Positions 42,606 to 51,403 of a DNA stretch of 64,000 nt are shown here, piece by piece. The DNA lies in contig CAYRJD010000081.1 in NCBI GenBank assembly GCA_964424585.1, forward strand, positions 14,114 through 78,113, read 5' to 3'. A model generated the notes under the pieces. It made no database searches. It was not told the DNA's origin and worked only from the letters and a program-made list of their open reading frames with translations. The stretch is from CAYRJD01 sp964424585. Lineage in GTDB: Bacteria; Actinomycetota; Acidimicrobiia; Acidimicrobiales; Poriferisodalaceae. The position numbers were made by a program, and so were the translations under genes. Each line of letters begins with the position of its first letter. The first letter of the stretch is position 1.

Positions 42606-44025
42606 CGACCAGCAGCGCCGAGCCGCTGTCGAGACGCAGCATGAAGGAGGTCTCGCCGATCGAGACGCTCAGCTGATCGCACGCTTGTGGGCTCGCGAGT
42701 TCGACAGATGCAGGCAACGTCGCGAGCGCGGTGGCATCGACCGGCACCTGAGCGGTGAACGTCGGCGTCACCGAGCCCGAGCCCGGCCACACGCCGAAGG
42801 TGAACACCCCACCGGTCGACGGCCGCAACGCAGCCACGGTTGCGACGCCGTCGCAGTTCCAGTCGCCCAGCGTGAGCAGGTCGCCCGGCTCGCCGACCTC
42901 CCAACGGTTGGCGCTCGTCACCACCAACGGCCGTCCGGTGGTCTGGCTGACCCCCAGGAAGACTTGGTCGACGCATCCGTCTCCGTCGACGTGAACGTCG
43001 AACGTGGCGGACGAACCTTCGGGCCCCAGCTCGGTGAGATCGGGCGCGACCTCGGGCGGACATCCCGCCGCGAACACCAGCGTGCCAGCGCCGTCGACGA
43101 GACCAGGTTGCGCGCTCGGCCCAGCTGGCACTGTCGGCTCGACTTGCGCGCCAGATGTCGTCGTGTCGGGCCCCACCACTGGCACGGTCGGAGCGCTCAC
43201 CGTGGGCGCCGCGACATCGGCCGATGCCCCTGCGGGCTCGCCTGCGACGGCCGGTTGGCCGCTCGGCTTGAAGGTCTGGTAGAAGACGAAAGCCGCCACG
43301 ACGACGATCGCAGCTGCGATCCACTGCGTCCGCGTGACCGCCTTGAGTCGACCGACGAGGCCGCCCGAGTGAGCACCAGACGTGCGTCGAGCGCTCGGGC
43401 TAGCTGGCCCAGAGCTGATGGCGCGGGCCGAACGCAGCGACGTGTCTAGCTGGGCTATCCAGCGTGCCAGCGAAGCGCCGGTGGGATCCGAGCTGAGCCT
43501 CGCGGCCGCTGCGGCAGCCTCGGCTGCTTCTCGTCGATGCGCTCTCGCCAGACCTGCTTCCTCGCTGCGCTCGAGTTCGAACGTCAGCAAGCTCGCGAGG
43601 GCACGAACGTCGTCGCCGACCTCGGGGCAGCCAGCGGTGCCTTGACGGCCCGCTGCGCCGAACCCGCAGAGGATCACCCGGCCGCGACGGTCGATCAGCA
43701 CGTGCTCGCGATTGATCGCGCCGTGGGCGATGCCCAGCTCGTGCACTGCGACCAGCGTTCGGGCGACCGACAGCACGATGTCGAGCAGCAGGTCGACTCC
43801 GAACGGCGGGTGCTCGACGAGCGGCGCGCCTTCGACGTAAGTGATCGCTAGCTCAGAACGATCTTCGAGTTCGATGAGACCTTGGGTCTCGACGACGCCG
43901 GGGAGGTGTTTGAGCGCGGTCAAGGTTTCGCTCTCGCGTCGGAGCTTGGCTTGGTCGTCGCCGTAGGCGTGCTTGACCAGCACTGTTCCGCCTGGACCGT
44001 TTCTGACTGTGGGAGGAGTGAACAT
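42598..44025 (-). CDS. Membrane-spanning pseudokinase with FG-GAP/VCBS-like outside domain
   Basis: About 475 aa from ATG 44025 (TTG 44055 is possible). Residues 1-180 resemble a Ser/Thr protein kinase, but the catalytic loop HRDLKxxN is replaced by HGAINREHVLID and DFG by CGFG, so phosphotransfer is unlikely. A membrane helix (WIAAAIVVVAAFVFYQTF) and a Pro/Thr linker follow. The outside domain has DVHVDGDGCVDQVFLG and LTLGDWNCDGVATVAALRPS, the Ca2+-loop pattern of FG-GAP/VCBS repeats. It lies directly beside the Tad pilus genes on the same strand, so a link to pilus assembly or sensing is possible. Confidence 0.7.
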   Translation of the reverse strand: MFTPPTVRNGPGGTVLVKHAYGDDQAKLRRESETLTALKHLPGVVETQGLIELEDRSELAITYVEGAPLVEHPPFGVDLLLDIVLSVARTLVAVHELGIAHGAINREHVLIDRRGRVILCGFGAAGRQGTAGCPEVGDDVRALASLLTFELERSEEAGLARAHRREAAEAAAAAARLSSDPTGASLARWIAQLDTSLRSARAISSGPASPSARRTSGAHSGGLVGRLKAVTRTQWIAAAIVVVAAFVFYQTFKPSGQPAVAGEPAGASADVAAPTVSAPTVPVVGPDTTTSGAQVEPTVPAGPSAQPGLVDGAGTLVFAAGCPPEVAPDLTELGPEGSSATFDVHVDGDGCVDQVFLGVSQTTGRPLVVTSANRWEVGEPGDLLTLGDWNCDGVATVAALRPSTGGVFTFGVWPGSGSVTPTFTAQVPVDATALATLPASVELASPQACDQLSVSIGETSFMLRLDSGSALLVAR

Positions 44026-44077
44026 GCCCACTAGCGCAGCACGAAGCGCGCGCAATTAGCAAGTGGGTTTTTCATCG

Positions 44078-44554
44078 TCATCCGCTCAGGTGCACGTGGC
44101 CGACTTCGGTGGCACTCACGGCGTAGGTCCGCGAGAAGCCCGACCAGCCGAACGGCCCGATGATCCGTCGAGCCGCACCCGAAACCGTGACCTCTACTCG
44201 GTCGAAGCCGAGGATGCGAACGTCGACCACGACGCTGCCATCGACGAACACCTCGCTCAGCTGTGTCTCTGCGGTCGCCTGAATGGTCGGCTTGAGCGCG
44301 TCGATGCGCGCGCCAGAGATCACGTAGGCGCCGCTCAGACGCAACGCGGTCTCGTCGACGGCGAGCGTGGCGAGGTCGTTCGCGAGCGCGGCCGCGGTCG
44401 ACTCGGCTTCGCGCTCGGCCAAGAACGCGGCCGCGGTGTCGACCATCAGGGCACCCAACACGATCATGACCAGCACGCCGGTCGGCACCAGCAGCAGTGC
44501 CGAGCCGCGCTCGTCTCTTCGCTCGCGGCGCCGCGGTCGCGTCAGCCGATGCAT
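44078..44554 (-). CDS. TadE/TadG-like pilus-assembly protein
   Basis: 158 aa. The Arg-rich N-terminus ending DERGSALLLVP is the TadE/G start, followed by one membrane helix and an outside domain with strands VVVDVRILGFDRVEVTVSG. It probably acts as a minor pseudopilin of the Tad (Flp) pilus. It is the last gene of the operon and overlaps the previous gene by 13 nt. Confidence 0.75.
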   Translation of the reverse strand: MHRLTRPRRRERRDERGSALLLVPTGVLVMIVLGALMVDTAAAFLAEREAESTAAALANDLATLAVDETALRLSGAYVISGARIDALKPTIQATAETQLSEVFVDGSVVVDVRILGFDRVEVTVSGAARRIIGPFGWSGFSRTYAVSATEVGHVHLSG

Positions 44555-45012
44555 CGCGCCTTGCCGGTGAGGCCGCTGCGCAGCGGATCGACCACCTCGG
44601 TGTGACGAGACACCACCACGATCTGCGCCCGGTTGGCGGAGCGCGCCGGCGCCATGTTCGGCACCGTCGTTCTGGCTTCGAACGTGACGCGGTCGCAGCG
44701 TCGCAGCGAGAGGCTGCCGACTGGCTTGATCGTGCCCTTCGACGTCAGCTGGTTGCCGGTGAGCACGCGTCGCCCGGCGTCGAGTGCTTGTCTCGACGCG
44801 GCGTTCGTGCCGGCTGGCCCGGGCTGTTCTACGAACGTCCGGGTGGCCTCTCGGGCTGCGCTGGCCGTCGTGAGCTTCGCGTCGAGCACCGCCCAGAACT
44901 GCGCGAACACGAGCGTTCCGAGCACGAACACGATCACCAGAAACGGGAGCACCTCAAAGCCGACGACGCCGGCTTCGTCGCGCTCACGCGCTCTTGCGCG
45001 TCGCGCCCTCAC
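44542..45012 (-). CDS. TadE-like minor pilin
   Basis: 156 aa from GTG 45012, which overlaps the upstream stop (GTGA). It begins MRARRARARERDEAGVVGFE, with the prepilin-type membrane helix (VLPFLVIVFVLGTLVFAQFW), then a beta-rich outside domain with two Cys (RRCDRV, KARCIG). It is the second of three small TadE/G-like proteins in a row. Confidence 0.75.
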   Translation of the reverse strand: MRARRARARERDEAGVVGFEVLPFLVIVFVLGTLVFAQFWAVLDAKLTTASAAREATRTFVEQPGPAGTNAASRQALDAGRRVLTGNQLTSKGTIKPVGSLSLRRCDRVTFEARTTVPNMAPARSANRAQIVVVSRHTEVVDPLRSGLTGKARCIG

Positions 45013-45413
45013 GGCCGACTTGCCCAGTGACGCTCGGTGCGCACCTCGACCGAGCGCTCTACGGCGCGGTCTCGCAGGCCGCTCGACAGGTCGGTCATCA
45101 ACCCGGGCGGCCTGAAGGTGATGTCGAGGCGCACCACGTCGCCGCGCACTCGCCACGACAGTCCTTCGACCCGCACGGCTGGACCGATGCGTGCATCGAG
45201 CCAGCGTTCGGCGTCGACGGTCGCGGCGCGGGTGCCGCCCGCGAGGGCAGCACGCCGCGCCGCTTCGTGCGTGAGCGAGGTCACGGTCGACGTGGTGAAG
45301 GCGTTGACGGCGATCTGAACTCCCAAGAAGAGGAAGGTCAGAAACGCCAGCACGCCCCAGACAGACCCCAGCAAGCCGGTGCCTGACTCGTCTCGCACAG
45401 AACGCCGTCTCAC
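45009..45413 (-). CDS. TadE-like minor pilin
   Basis: 134 aa from GTG 45413 (GTGA overlap with the pilin gene). It begins MRRRSVRDESGTGLLGSVWG, with one membrane helix (VLAFLTFLFLGVQIAVNAF) and a small outside domain (VRVEGLSWRVRGDVVRLDITF). Same type as its two neighbours. Confidence 0.75.
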   Translation of the reverse strand: MRRRSVRDESGTGLLGSVWGVLAFLTFLFLGVQIAVNAFTTSTVTSLTHEAARRAALAGGTRAATVDAERWLDARIGPAVRVEGLSWRVRGDVVRLDITFRPPGLMTDLSSGLRDRAVERSVEVRTERHWASRP

Positions 45414-45631
45414 TGACCGATCTTCGAGATCTCGTTGTTGGTCGTGGTCTCGGCGTTCTCCCACAGAGCGCGGAAGCCGACCCACATCAGCGCGCCGAGC
45501 GACGCGATGATCAGCACTGCTATCGCAGCGGAGATCACGCCTTCGCCTCGCTCGTCGCGACGCCGCTTGGGTCGACGGCGGGGCTTTGCGCCCGCCTGGT
45601 CGTCTGGTGGAAGGGTTGGTTGTGGTGCCAT
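45410..45631 (-). CDS. Flp-type pilin
   Basis: 73 aa from ATG 45631 with a good ribosome-binding site (AGAGGAG). The cytoplasmic basic leader (PRRRPKRRRDERGEG) is followed by a helical hydrophobic core (VISAAIAVLIIASLGALMWV) and a short tail. Cleavage after the Gly by a TadV-type peptidase would leave a ~50-aa pilin. It is probably the major subunit of the pilus. No peptidase gene is seen in the window. Confidence 0.7.
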   Translation of the reverse strand: MAPQPTLPPDDQAGAKPRRRPKRRRDERGEGVISAAIAVLIIASLGALMWVGFRALWENAETTTNNEISKIGQ

Positions 45632-45684
45632 TGTTGGCTCCTCTCTGTTGTAGGGGATAGAGATCGGGTGAGGGGTTGCGCGCC

Positions 45685-46590
45685 TCACAGCGCGCCAAAG
45701 CCGCGCAGCGCGTCGGTGAACGGGATCGACAAGAAGATGACGCCGGGCACCAACGTGGCGACGGTGACCGGTATCCAGACCTGTTCGTTGCGACGTTCGA
45801 TGCGCTCGATCAGCCGCCGCTGCGCTTCACGGCGCACCGAACGAGCTTCGCTGGAGATGAGCGAGCCCAGATCGGTGGTCTGCTGGTGCAGCAGCAAGAC
45901 GCTCACCAGTCGTCCGACCTCGGGCAAGCCGTTCACCTCGGCCCACTCACCCAGCGCCTGGCGTTCGGTGACGCCTTGGTTGATGCGAGCGTTCACGCGT
46001 CGCAGCTCGGCGGCACACGACCCGTTGCTGCGCTGCGCAACCCGTGCCAGCGCGCCGGTGAGCGACATGCCCGCAGAGATGAACATGCCCAGCTGCTCTG
46101 CGACGACCGGCAGCTCGGCGAACGCTTGCTGCTGGTGACGCTGCGCGGCTTTCGCGAGACGCTGCTCGATGCTCAAGAACGAGCCCAGCGGCGCCCCGAC
46201 CACCAGCAGCACCGCAATCGGCGTGGGCGGTGACAGCGCGAGCGCGACCGCCCCGCCCAGCGCGAGCGCGACGGCCATTACGGCGACCTGACGTGTTCTG
46301 AACTGGGCTGGCGACAGCGGCGAGCCGATGCGCTCTAGCAGCAGCGACAGCGCGTCGCCGGTGCCGAACGTGCGGGCTAGTCGGCTACCCAGGTCGGTCG
46401 CCATCGGGCCCATGACGGCTCGCACGCTTCGGTCGGCCGCTATCGCGCGCGGCGCGACCTGCTCGCCGCCGGGAACGAACGGCGCGAGCCGGTCGGTGAG
46501 CGGCAGGCGACGGAACGAGCGCAGCTCGGAGAGCGCAATCGTCGCACCGGCCCAGGTGATGAGCAGGCTCAGCATCGCGATGCGGGTCAT
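45685..46590 (-). CDS. tadC: Tad pilus membrane platform protein TadC
   Basis: 301 aa with the T2SSF domain: ELPVVAEQLGMFISAGMSLT, VNARINQGVTERQALGEWAE, and a C-terminal membrane helix (VTVATLVPGVIFLSIPF). ATG 46590 overlaps the stop of tadB (ATGA), which decides the start over the upstream 46650. It works with TadB as the inner-membrane base moved by the TadA ATPase. Confidence 0.88.
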   Translation of the reverse strand: MTRIAMLSLLITWAGATIALSELRSFRRLPLTDRLAPFVPGGEQVAPRAIAADRSVRAVMGPMATDLGSRLARTFGTGDALSLLLERIGSPLSPAQFRTRQVAVMAVALALGGAVALALSPPTPIAVLLVVGAPLGSFLSIEQRLAKAAQRHQQQAFAELPVVAEQLGMFISAGMSLTGALARVAQRSNGSCAAELRRVNARINQGVTERQALGEWAEVNGLPEVGRLVSVLLLHQQTTDLGSLISSEARSVRREAQRRLIERIERRNEQVWIPVTVATLVPGVIFLSIPFTDALRGFGAL

Positions 46591-47519
46591 CGGGCGAACA
46601 CCCGCTTCTCGGTCGGGATCCGCATGATGCGGCTCGCCCACCACCAGCACACCGCCACTGCGAGCACGCCCGCGGCGACGAGCATCTGCCCGGTGGTCGT
46701 CTGGTAGGCGATACGCCCTCGGCCGATGGAGAGCCCCATCAGCGCCATGCCGACCGGCACGGCCAGCACGAACACCCGGGCGAAGCGTGCGCCCGCTTGC
46801 TTGCTGCGAGCGTCCTTGCGTGAGCCCAGGTCGGTGAGGCGATCTTCGGCGAGGTCGCGCAGGCGAGTGTCTAAGTCGACGCCACCGATGTCGTGCGCGG
46901 CGAGCAAGGTTTCACAGACCACGTCGGCCGTCGGGTGTCGCAAGCGCTCCTTCAGCTCGGTGAGGGCTTGGGCAAAGTCGGTGGTGATCGACCAGGTGCG
47001 CTCGGCCGCGTCGAAGCCTTCCCGCAGCGCCGCGGGAGCTCGCGCGCCCGCGGCGAACAACGCGGCCGGAATTGACGAGCCGATGCCCGCGACGCTGAGA
47101 CGGATCTCTTCGATGATGCGTGGCCAGGCCTCTTGAGCCTCCGCCAAACGCTTGGCGCGGCGCGACCGGTAGAGGGCCAGCGGTGCGGTGCACACGCAGC
47201 CAGCTACCAGCAGCGACGGCACCGGGCCGCCGAAGATGAGCCACGTCACGCCGAACGCCACCGCCGCTGTCGCAACGCAGGCTGCGATGAAGTCTCGCCA
47301 GCGAACCCCAGCCAGGCCCGAGTCGATCAGCCACTCCTGCGCGCGCGTCGACCACTGGGTCGCGGCACCTGCGAACATCTTGGCGGGACGTTCCAGCAGA
47401 TGGCTGCGGGCGCGTCTGTGCCGCGCGGGTTTTGGGCGACGGCGCGTCGCAGGCTTGGCGAGCGCGAGCCCGCCGACGAACAGCGCAGCCGCGCTCGCCA
47501 CGCCGATGACTTCGTTCAT
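46587..47519 (-). CDS. tadB: Tad pilus membrane platform protein TadB
   Basis: 310 aa from ATG 47519 (ATGA overlap with the ATPase gene). T2SSF domain around 145-270 (WPRIIEEIRLSVAGIGSSIP, ETLLAAHDIGGVDLDTRLRD) with membrane helices at both ends. Partner of TadC. Confidence 0.88.
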   Translation of the reverse strand: MNEVIGVASAAALFVGGLALAKPATRRRPKPARHRRARSHLLERPAKMFAGAATQWSTRAQEWLIDSGLAGVRWRDFIAACVATAAVAFGVTWLIFGGPVPSLLVAGCVCTAPLALYRSRRAKRLAEAQEAWPRIIEEIRLSVAGIGSSIPAALFAAGARAPAALREGFDAAERTWSITTDFAQALTELKERLRHPTADVVCETLLAAHDIGGVDLDTRLRDLAEDRLTDLGSRKDARSKQAGARFARVFVLAVPVGMALMGLSIGRGRIAYQTTTGQMLVAAGVLAVAVCWWWASRIMRIPTEKRVFAR

Positions 47520-48820
47520 GACGTCGCGCCTCCTCGCAGCAGGTCGCGCACGTCGACTCCGTTGGCCGCCAGCTTCTGAGTCACTCTGGTTGGCAAGTGG
47601 CTCGTCCAGCATGGCGCCGCACCCGGCCTCGGTTGAGCGAACAGCTCGGTCGCGGTGAACTGCACGCTGTCGGTGCCGCCCGCCGGGTCTTCGACCGCGA
47701 GGACGCTGGTGATCTGAACCCGTCCGTTCGCTCGACGCAGGTGCACCACCAGGTCAATCGACTCACTCACGAGGTGGTTCAGCGCTCCGAGCGGCACCTG
47801 CTTCGCGACGTCTGAGAGCTGGCACATGAACCGCAGGCGAGTCAGAGCTTGCCTCGCCGATGCGGCGTGAATGGTCGTGTAGCCGGTCACGCCGCTCGAC
47901 AGCGTCAGCAGCAGCGGGACCGCTTCGCGGTCTCGCACTTCGCCGACGATGGCCACGTCGGGAGCCATTCGCAGAAAGCCCGCGACTAAACGGCGCAGGT
48001 CGACCTCGCTGCGTTCGCTGCGTCCGGGGCGGGTCTGCATCGAAGCGACGTTGGGCAAGGGGATGTCGACCTCGAACACCTCCTCAGCCGTCACCACCCG
48101 CAGCGAGCGATCTAGCTCGGCCGCGCAGCAGCTCAGCAACGTCGTCTTGCCGCTGCCGGGCGAGCCTGCAAAGAGAATTGACAGTCGTGCTCGCACCGCG
48201 GCCGCGAGGAACGCGGCGATCTCGCGGGTGAGCGCTCCAGCTTGAGTCAGCTCGTCGAGCGAGCGGTACGCCACGCCCGTGAACTTGCGGATGTTGAACA
48301 TGATGTGGCCACCACGGCTGACATCGGAGTGGACGATGTGCAGCCGTGCGCCGTCGTCAAGCTGGGCGTCTTGTAAGCCTTCTGACGGATCCAGCGTGCG
48401 GTGTGCGGCGCTGGCGTCGTCGAGGATCTTCGTGAGCGTGCGGCGGACGTGCTCGTCGTCGTGAAACGCTTCGTCGTGAAAGCCTGACTGCCCGCGGTGT
48501 CGCTTGAGGAATATCTCATCGGGGGCGTTGACCATGATCTCCCACACGTCGTCGTCGCGCAGCAGCGGTTCGAGCGGGCCGTAGCCCAGGAGGTTGCGGG
48601 TGATCTGATCGATGGTCGCGTCGGCGAAGCGAATGTCGACCGGGCGGTGGCCTCGCTTGAAGTCGAGGTTCCACCGCTGCACCTCTTCGACTGCGAGCGC
48701 TTTCAGCTGCGCCTGCGCGTCGGCCTCTTGCCCGCTGAGCGCCAGGCGCTTCGCTCGCTCTTGCACCGCCTGCTCGATCTGCGCGAGCGGAGAGATGTGC
48801 GTGTCGTGCGTGAGCGTCAT
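47516..48820 (-). CDS. tadA: Tad pilus assembly ATPase TadA/CpaF
   Basis: A secretion ATPase of 434 aa. N-terminal domain (DIRFADATIDQITRNLLGYG, PLEPLLRDDDVWEIMVN), Walker A GSPGSGKT (about 219-226), Asp box EEVFEVDIPLPN, Walker B VAIVGEVRDREA, and the His box TTIHAASA. It drives pilus extension and probably retraction. GTG 48820 overlaps the upstream stop (GTGA). Confidence 0.93.
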   Translation of the reverse strand: MTLTHDTHISPLAQIEQAVQERAKRLALSGQEADAQAQLKALAVEEVQRWNLDFKRGHRPVDIRFADATIDQITRNLLGYGPLEPLLRDDDVWEIMVNAPDEIFLKRHRGQSGFHDEAFHDDEHVRRTLTKILDDASAAHRTLDPSEGLQDAQLDDGARLHIVHSDVSRGGHIMFNIRKFTGVAYRSLDELTQAGALTREIAAFLAAAVRARLSILFAGSPGSGKTTLLSCCAAELDRSLRVVTAEEVFEVDIPLPNVASMQTRPGRSERSEVDLRRLVAGFLRMAPDVAIVGEVRDREAVPLLLTLSSGVTGYTTIHAASARQALTRLRFMCQLSDVAKQVPLGALNHLVSESIDLVVHLRRANGRVQITSVLAVEDPAGGTDSVQFTATELFAQPRPGAAPCWTSHLPTRVTQKLAANGVDVRDLLRGGATS

Positions 48821-49785
48821 CTCTTTGCCTCCGCGGGGACGCGGTGAAAGGCGTGCGGGCCCCGGGGCGCGTCTTCGACCCGGGCGGCGTGCGAGAGCTG
48901 GGCCTCACCGAGCAGATCGGCGACGGCAGCGGTGGCGGGTTCGACGACCGCACGAGGCAGGCGCGTGCCGTTGCGATGCGCGTCTTCGGTCTGCGGCGAC
49001 TCCATGCTCTGCGCCGCGCCAGCAAGGTCGCTGCCGCTGCTGCCGAGCGCGGCGAGCGCGGCCGAGTGCTGCCTTCGGTGGCGACGACTCGGCACGCGCG
49101 TGAGCAGCGGGCGAAGGCGGTTCGCTTCTACGCCGAGGCGTCGGAGGTCGTCGAGCGTCAAGAGCATGCTGCGCAGGCCGGTGAGAGTCGCGGAGCCGGT
49201 TACGAGCACCGCGTCAGCGACGCTCGCCACGTGGCGTGCGGCGCAGTTGCGCGCTTCGACCTGGGCGCTGCCGCCCTCGGCTTGACCTTCGAGATCGTCG
49301 TCGAGGTCGCAGACGACTACTCGGTATGCCCGACGCAACGCTTCGATGGTGGAGGTCACTCCGGCGACCGTGAGCGTCGACCAGTCGCGCCGGCGTCGCA
49401 GGCCCAGCAGCAGGTCGTACCCACGCGGCGCGAACTCGTACGCGCAGGCGCGAGCGAAGTCGGGCGGCTGGTTCGGAGTAGAGATGAGGTCTTCGAGCCC
49501 GGGCACGACGTCTGGCGTGTCGTGCAGCAGCGCCTGATCGCCGCGCAGGTTGAGGTCTGCGAGCACGACCGCGGATGTGCCGAAGCGCTCGGCGAAGCCT
49601 TGCGCCGCGGCGACCGCGGTGGTGGAAGTGCCGCTGCCTGCCTTGCCGATGACCGCGAGCACGCGGCCTTCGTCCCAGCTTTGCTGCGGCTCGTGGTGAG
49701 CCTCTGGCTGCGGCATCTGCGGAGGTGCGTGCGGCTGCGCTCGATATTCGCTGAGCGGCATGTCGCCAGTGGGGGGTTGGTTCAC
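48817..49785 (-). CDS. CpaE/TadZ-like MinD-family ATPase
   Basis: A protein of 322 aa with a MinD/ParA-like fold. The deviant P-loop reads VIGKAGSGTST in place of KGGxGKT, so the signature Lys position is altered. Next come LADLNLRGDQALLHDTPDV and the region VVVCDLDDD. Such proteins place Tad pili in the cell. A Pro/Gln-rich N-terminus (about 1-38) precedes the ATPase. It is flanked by cpaB-like and tadA genes, each joined by GTGA overlaps. Confidence 0.8.
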   Translation of the reverse strand: MNQPPTGDMPLSEYRAQPHAPPQMPQPEAHHEPQQSWDEGRVLAVIGKAGSGTSTTAVAAAQGFAERFGTSAVVLADLNLRGDQALLHDTPDVVPGLEDLISTPNQPPDFARACAYEFAPRGYDLLLGLRRRRDWSTLTVAGVTSTIEALRRAYRVVVCDLDDDLEGQAEGGSAQVEARNCAARHVASVADAVLVTGSATLTGLRSMLLTLDDLRRLGVEANRLRPLLTRVPSRRHRRQHSAALAALGSSGSDLAGAAQSMESPQTEDAHRNGTRLPRAVVEPATAAVADLLGEAQLSHAARVEDAPRGPHAFHRVPAEAKR

Positions 49786-50555
49786 GGCTGTGTCCCTTCA
49801 TTGGTGGGGTCATTGGTTGGGTCGTCGGTCAGGTCGTTGGCTGGGTCGCCGGGCAGGTCGTTGACAAAGTCGCCGGCGGGGTCGCCATGCGGGGCGTCTG
49901 TCTCGTAGCCGGTCGGCACGCGAGCCAACGTCACCTCACCGGTGTCGATTGCGGCAACGACTGCTTGAAGCTCGGCGCGAGAACGCAGCGCGAGCGTCAC
50001 CGCGGCCGTGCCGGTCGACAGCCCGCCGCTGCCGACCTCTTCGATCCAGACCACCGACGCGCTCTGCGCGACGAACGAGGTGACCTGCGCGACGCCGGTG
50101 CCGACGGTCGCGACCACGTCGATGGTCTCGCCGCGTCGCAGTCGACCGTTGAGCGCTCTCGGCACGTCGATCTCGAACGTGACTTCGATGCGGCTCGCGC
50201 CGGTCGCGCCGTCGCGGACGTCGTTGCGCGCGACCAACTCGCCTGCGGCGACCGGGTTGACGACAACGGTGCCGAGCACGTCGGTCTCGCTGCCGTCGCC
50301 GAAGGTTCGCGTCGCAACAGACGCGGGCAGGTCGACGGCGAGCAAGCCGACGTCGTCGGAGGTGACGACGTGGCCGGGCGCGAGGTCGACGACAGCGACC
50401 ACGTATTCGCTCGCGGGTTCGGCGCGAGCGGCGGTGACCTGCCAGGCGAGGCCACCCGCGCCGAGCGCGGCGATCAGTCCGCCGAGCGCTGCGCGGCTGC
50501 CGGGCCACACTCGACGGGGACGGACTTGACGGTTGTGGGAGGTGGTTTGCGTCAC
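49782..50555 (-). CDS. cpaB: CpaB/RcpC-like Tad pilus protein
   Basis: 257 aa from GTG 50555, fixed by a TACGTT -10 ending 7 nt upstream. It has a basic N-terminus, a membrane helix (ALGGLIAALGAGGLAWQVT), a SAF domain (about 51-115, YVVAVVDLAPGHVVTSDDV) and a second beta domain (about 120-220, LNGRLRRGETIDVVATVG). The C-terminus is a low-complexity Asp/Pro/Asn tail (GDPANDLTDDPTNDPTNEG). It is the first gene of the pilus operon and carries the shared A-tract/ACTC promoter. Confidence 0.85.
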   Translation of the reverse strand: MTQTTSHNRQVRPRRVWPGSRAALGGLIAALGAGGLAWQVTAARAEPASEYVVAVVDLAPGHVVTSDDVGLLAVDLPASVATRTFGDGSETDVLGTVVVNPVAAGELVARNDVRDGATGASRIEVTFEIDVPRALNGRLRRGETIDVVATVGTGVAQVTSFVAQSASVVWIEEVGSGGLSTGTAAVTLALRSRAELQAVVAAIDTGEVTLARVPTGYETDAPHGDPAGDFVNDLPGDPANDLTDDPTNDPTNEGTQP

Positions 50556-50562
50556 GTCCAAG

Positions 50563-50604
50563 AACGTAGGAAACGATCGCCACAATTATTTGAGAGTTTT
50601 TTCT
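50563..50604 (-). promoter_or_regulatory. Tad operon promoter with A-tract/ACTC element
   Basis: On the minus strand AGAAAAAACTC (50604-50594), TC, AAATAA in the -35 position, 17 nt, -10 TACGTT (50568-50563), then 7 nt to GTG 50555. The distance from ACTC to -10 is 25 nt, the same as at comEA and the LexA-like gene. Confidence 0.65.
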
Positions 50605-50644
50605 ACGGCTACCTTCGCCCCGCCGTCAGCGACGAAAGCGACCT

Positions 50645-51403
50645 ATGCGCCCACCTGGCCGAGACGAACTGCCCGCGCAGCAGATGCCGGGCCGTCAGCC
50701 GTGGCGCGTGTGGCGCACCGTGTCGCCGACGTTCGCGCTTCGCCCGAACTGGGAGCCGGCGACCAACCCGCGCAGCTGGCCGATGGGCTTGGTGGTGCTG
50801 TGGGCGATGGGCTTGGTCGGCTCGTTCGCGCTGCTGCCGCTCGTGCGTGTCGCGACCAGCGGACGCTTTGCCAGCGAGCTGAGCGAGCAGATCGATCAAG
50901 GTCTGGCCGATGGCGCGGTGTGGCTGCTAGCGATCGCGGTGATCGTGATGGCGCCGCTGCTCGAAGAGCTGGTCTTTCGCTATCCGCTCACCCGACGGCT
51001 TCACCCGGCCATCGCAGCCGCTTCAGCTGCTGGAGGAACGTTGTGGCTGGGCGTGTTCCCGCGGAGCTGGCTGGGCGTGCCCTTCGGCGCGGCGACCGTC
51101 TTGTTCGGAGTGCTCTCGGTCTCCTACTACCGGCACGGTGCTTCGCACTACTGGTGGACGCAGCGGCCGTGGATCGCGATCTACGCGAGCGTGGTTGCGT
51201 TCGGCTTCGTTCACGGCGCGAACTACTCGACCGACTCGGTCGTCAACTGGGTGTGGCTACCGGTGATCGTCTCGCCGCAGATGTGGATCGGGTTGCTGTT
51301 CGTGATCGCCCGCGTGCGCTACGGCTTCGGGGTCGCGCTCGCCCACCATGCTGCGCACAACGCGTTCGTGTTCGGCCTAATCGTCACCGGCGCCGACTTC
51401 TGA
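50645..51403 (+). CDS. CPBP-family intramembrane metalloprotease
   Basis: 252 aa with about six membrane helices. The CPBP/Abi motifs are present: LLEELVFRYPL (EExxxR), FVHGANYS and AHHAAHNAF (HxxxN). Relatives include Rce1-like and bacteriocin-immunity proteases; the substrate is unknown. It diverges from the pilus operon; its start is 40 nt from the A-tract element, so it could share control. Confidence 0.85.
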   Translation: MRPPGRDELPAQQMPGRQPWRVWRTVSPTFALRPNWEPATNPRSWPMGLVVLWAMGLVGSFALLPLVRVATSGRFASELSEQIDQGLADGAVWLLAIAVIVMAPLLEELVFRYPLTRRLHPAIAAASAAGGTLWLGVFPRSWLGVPFGAATVLFGVLSVSYYRHGASHYWWTQRPWIAIYASVVAFGFVHGANYSTDSVVNWVWLPVIVSPQMWIGLLFVIARVRYGFGVALAHHAAHNAFVFGLIVTGADF

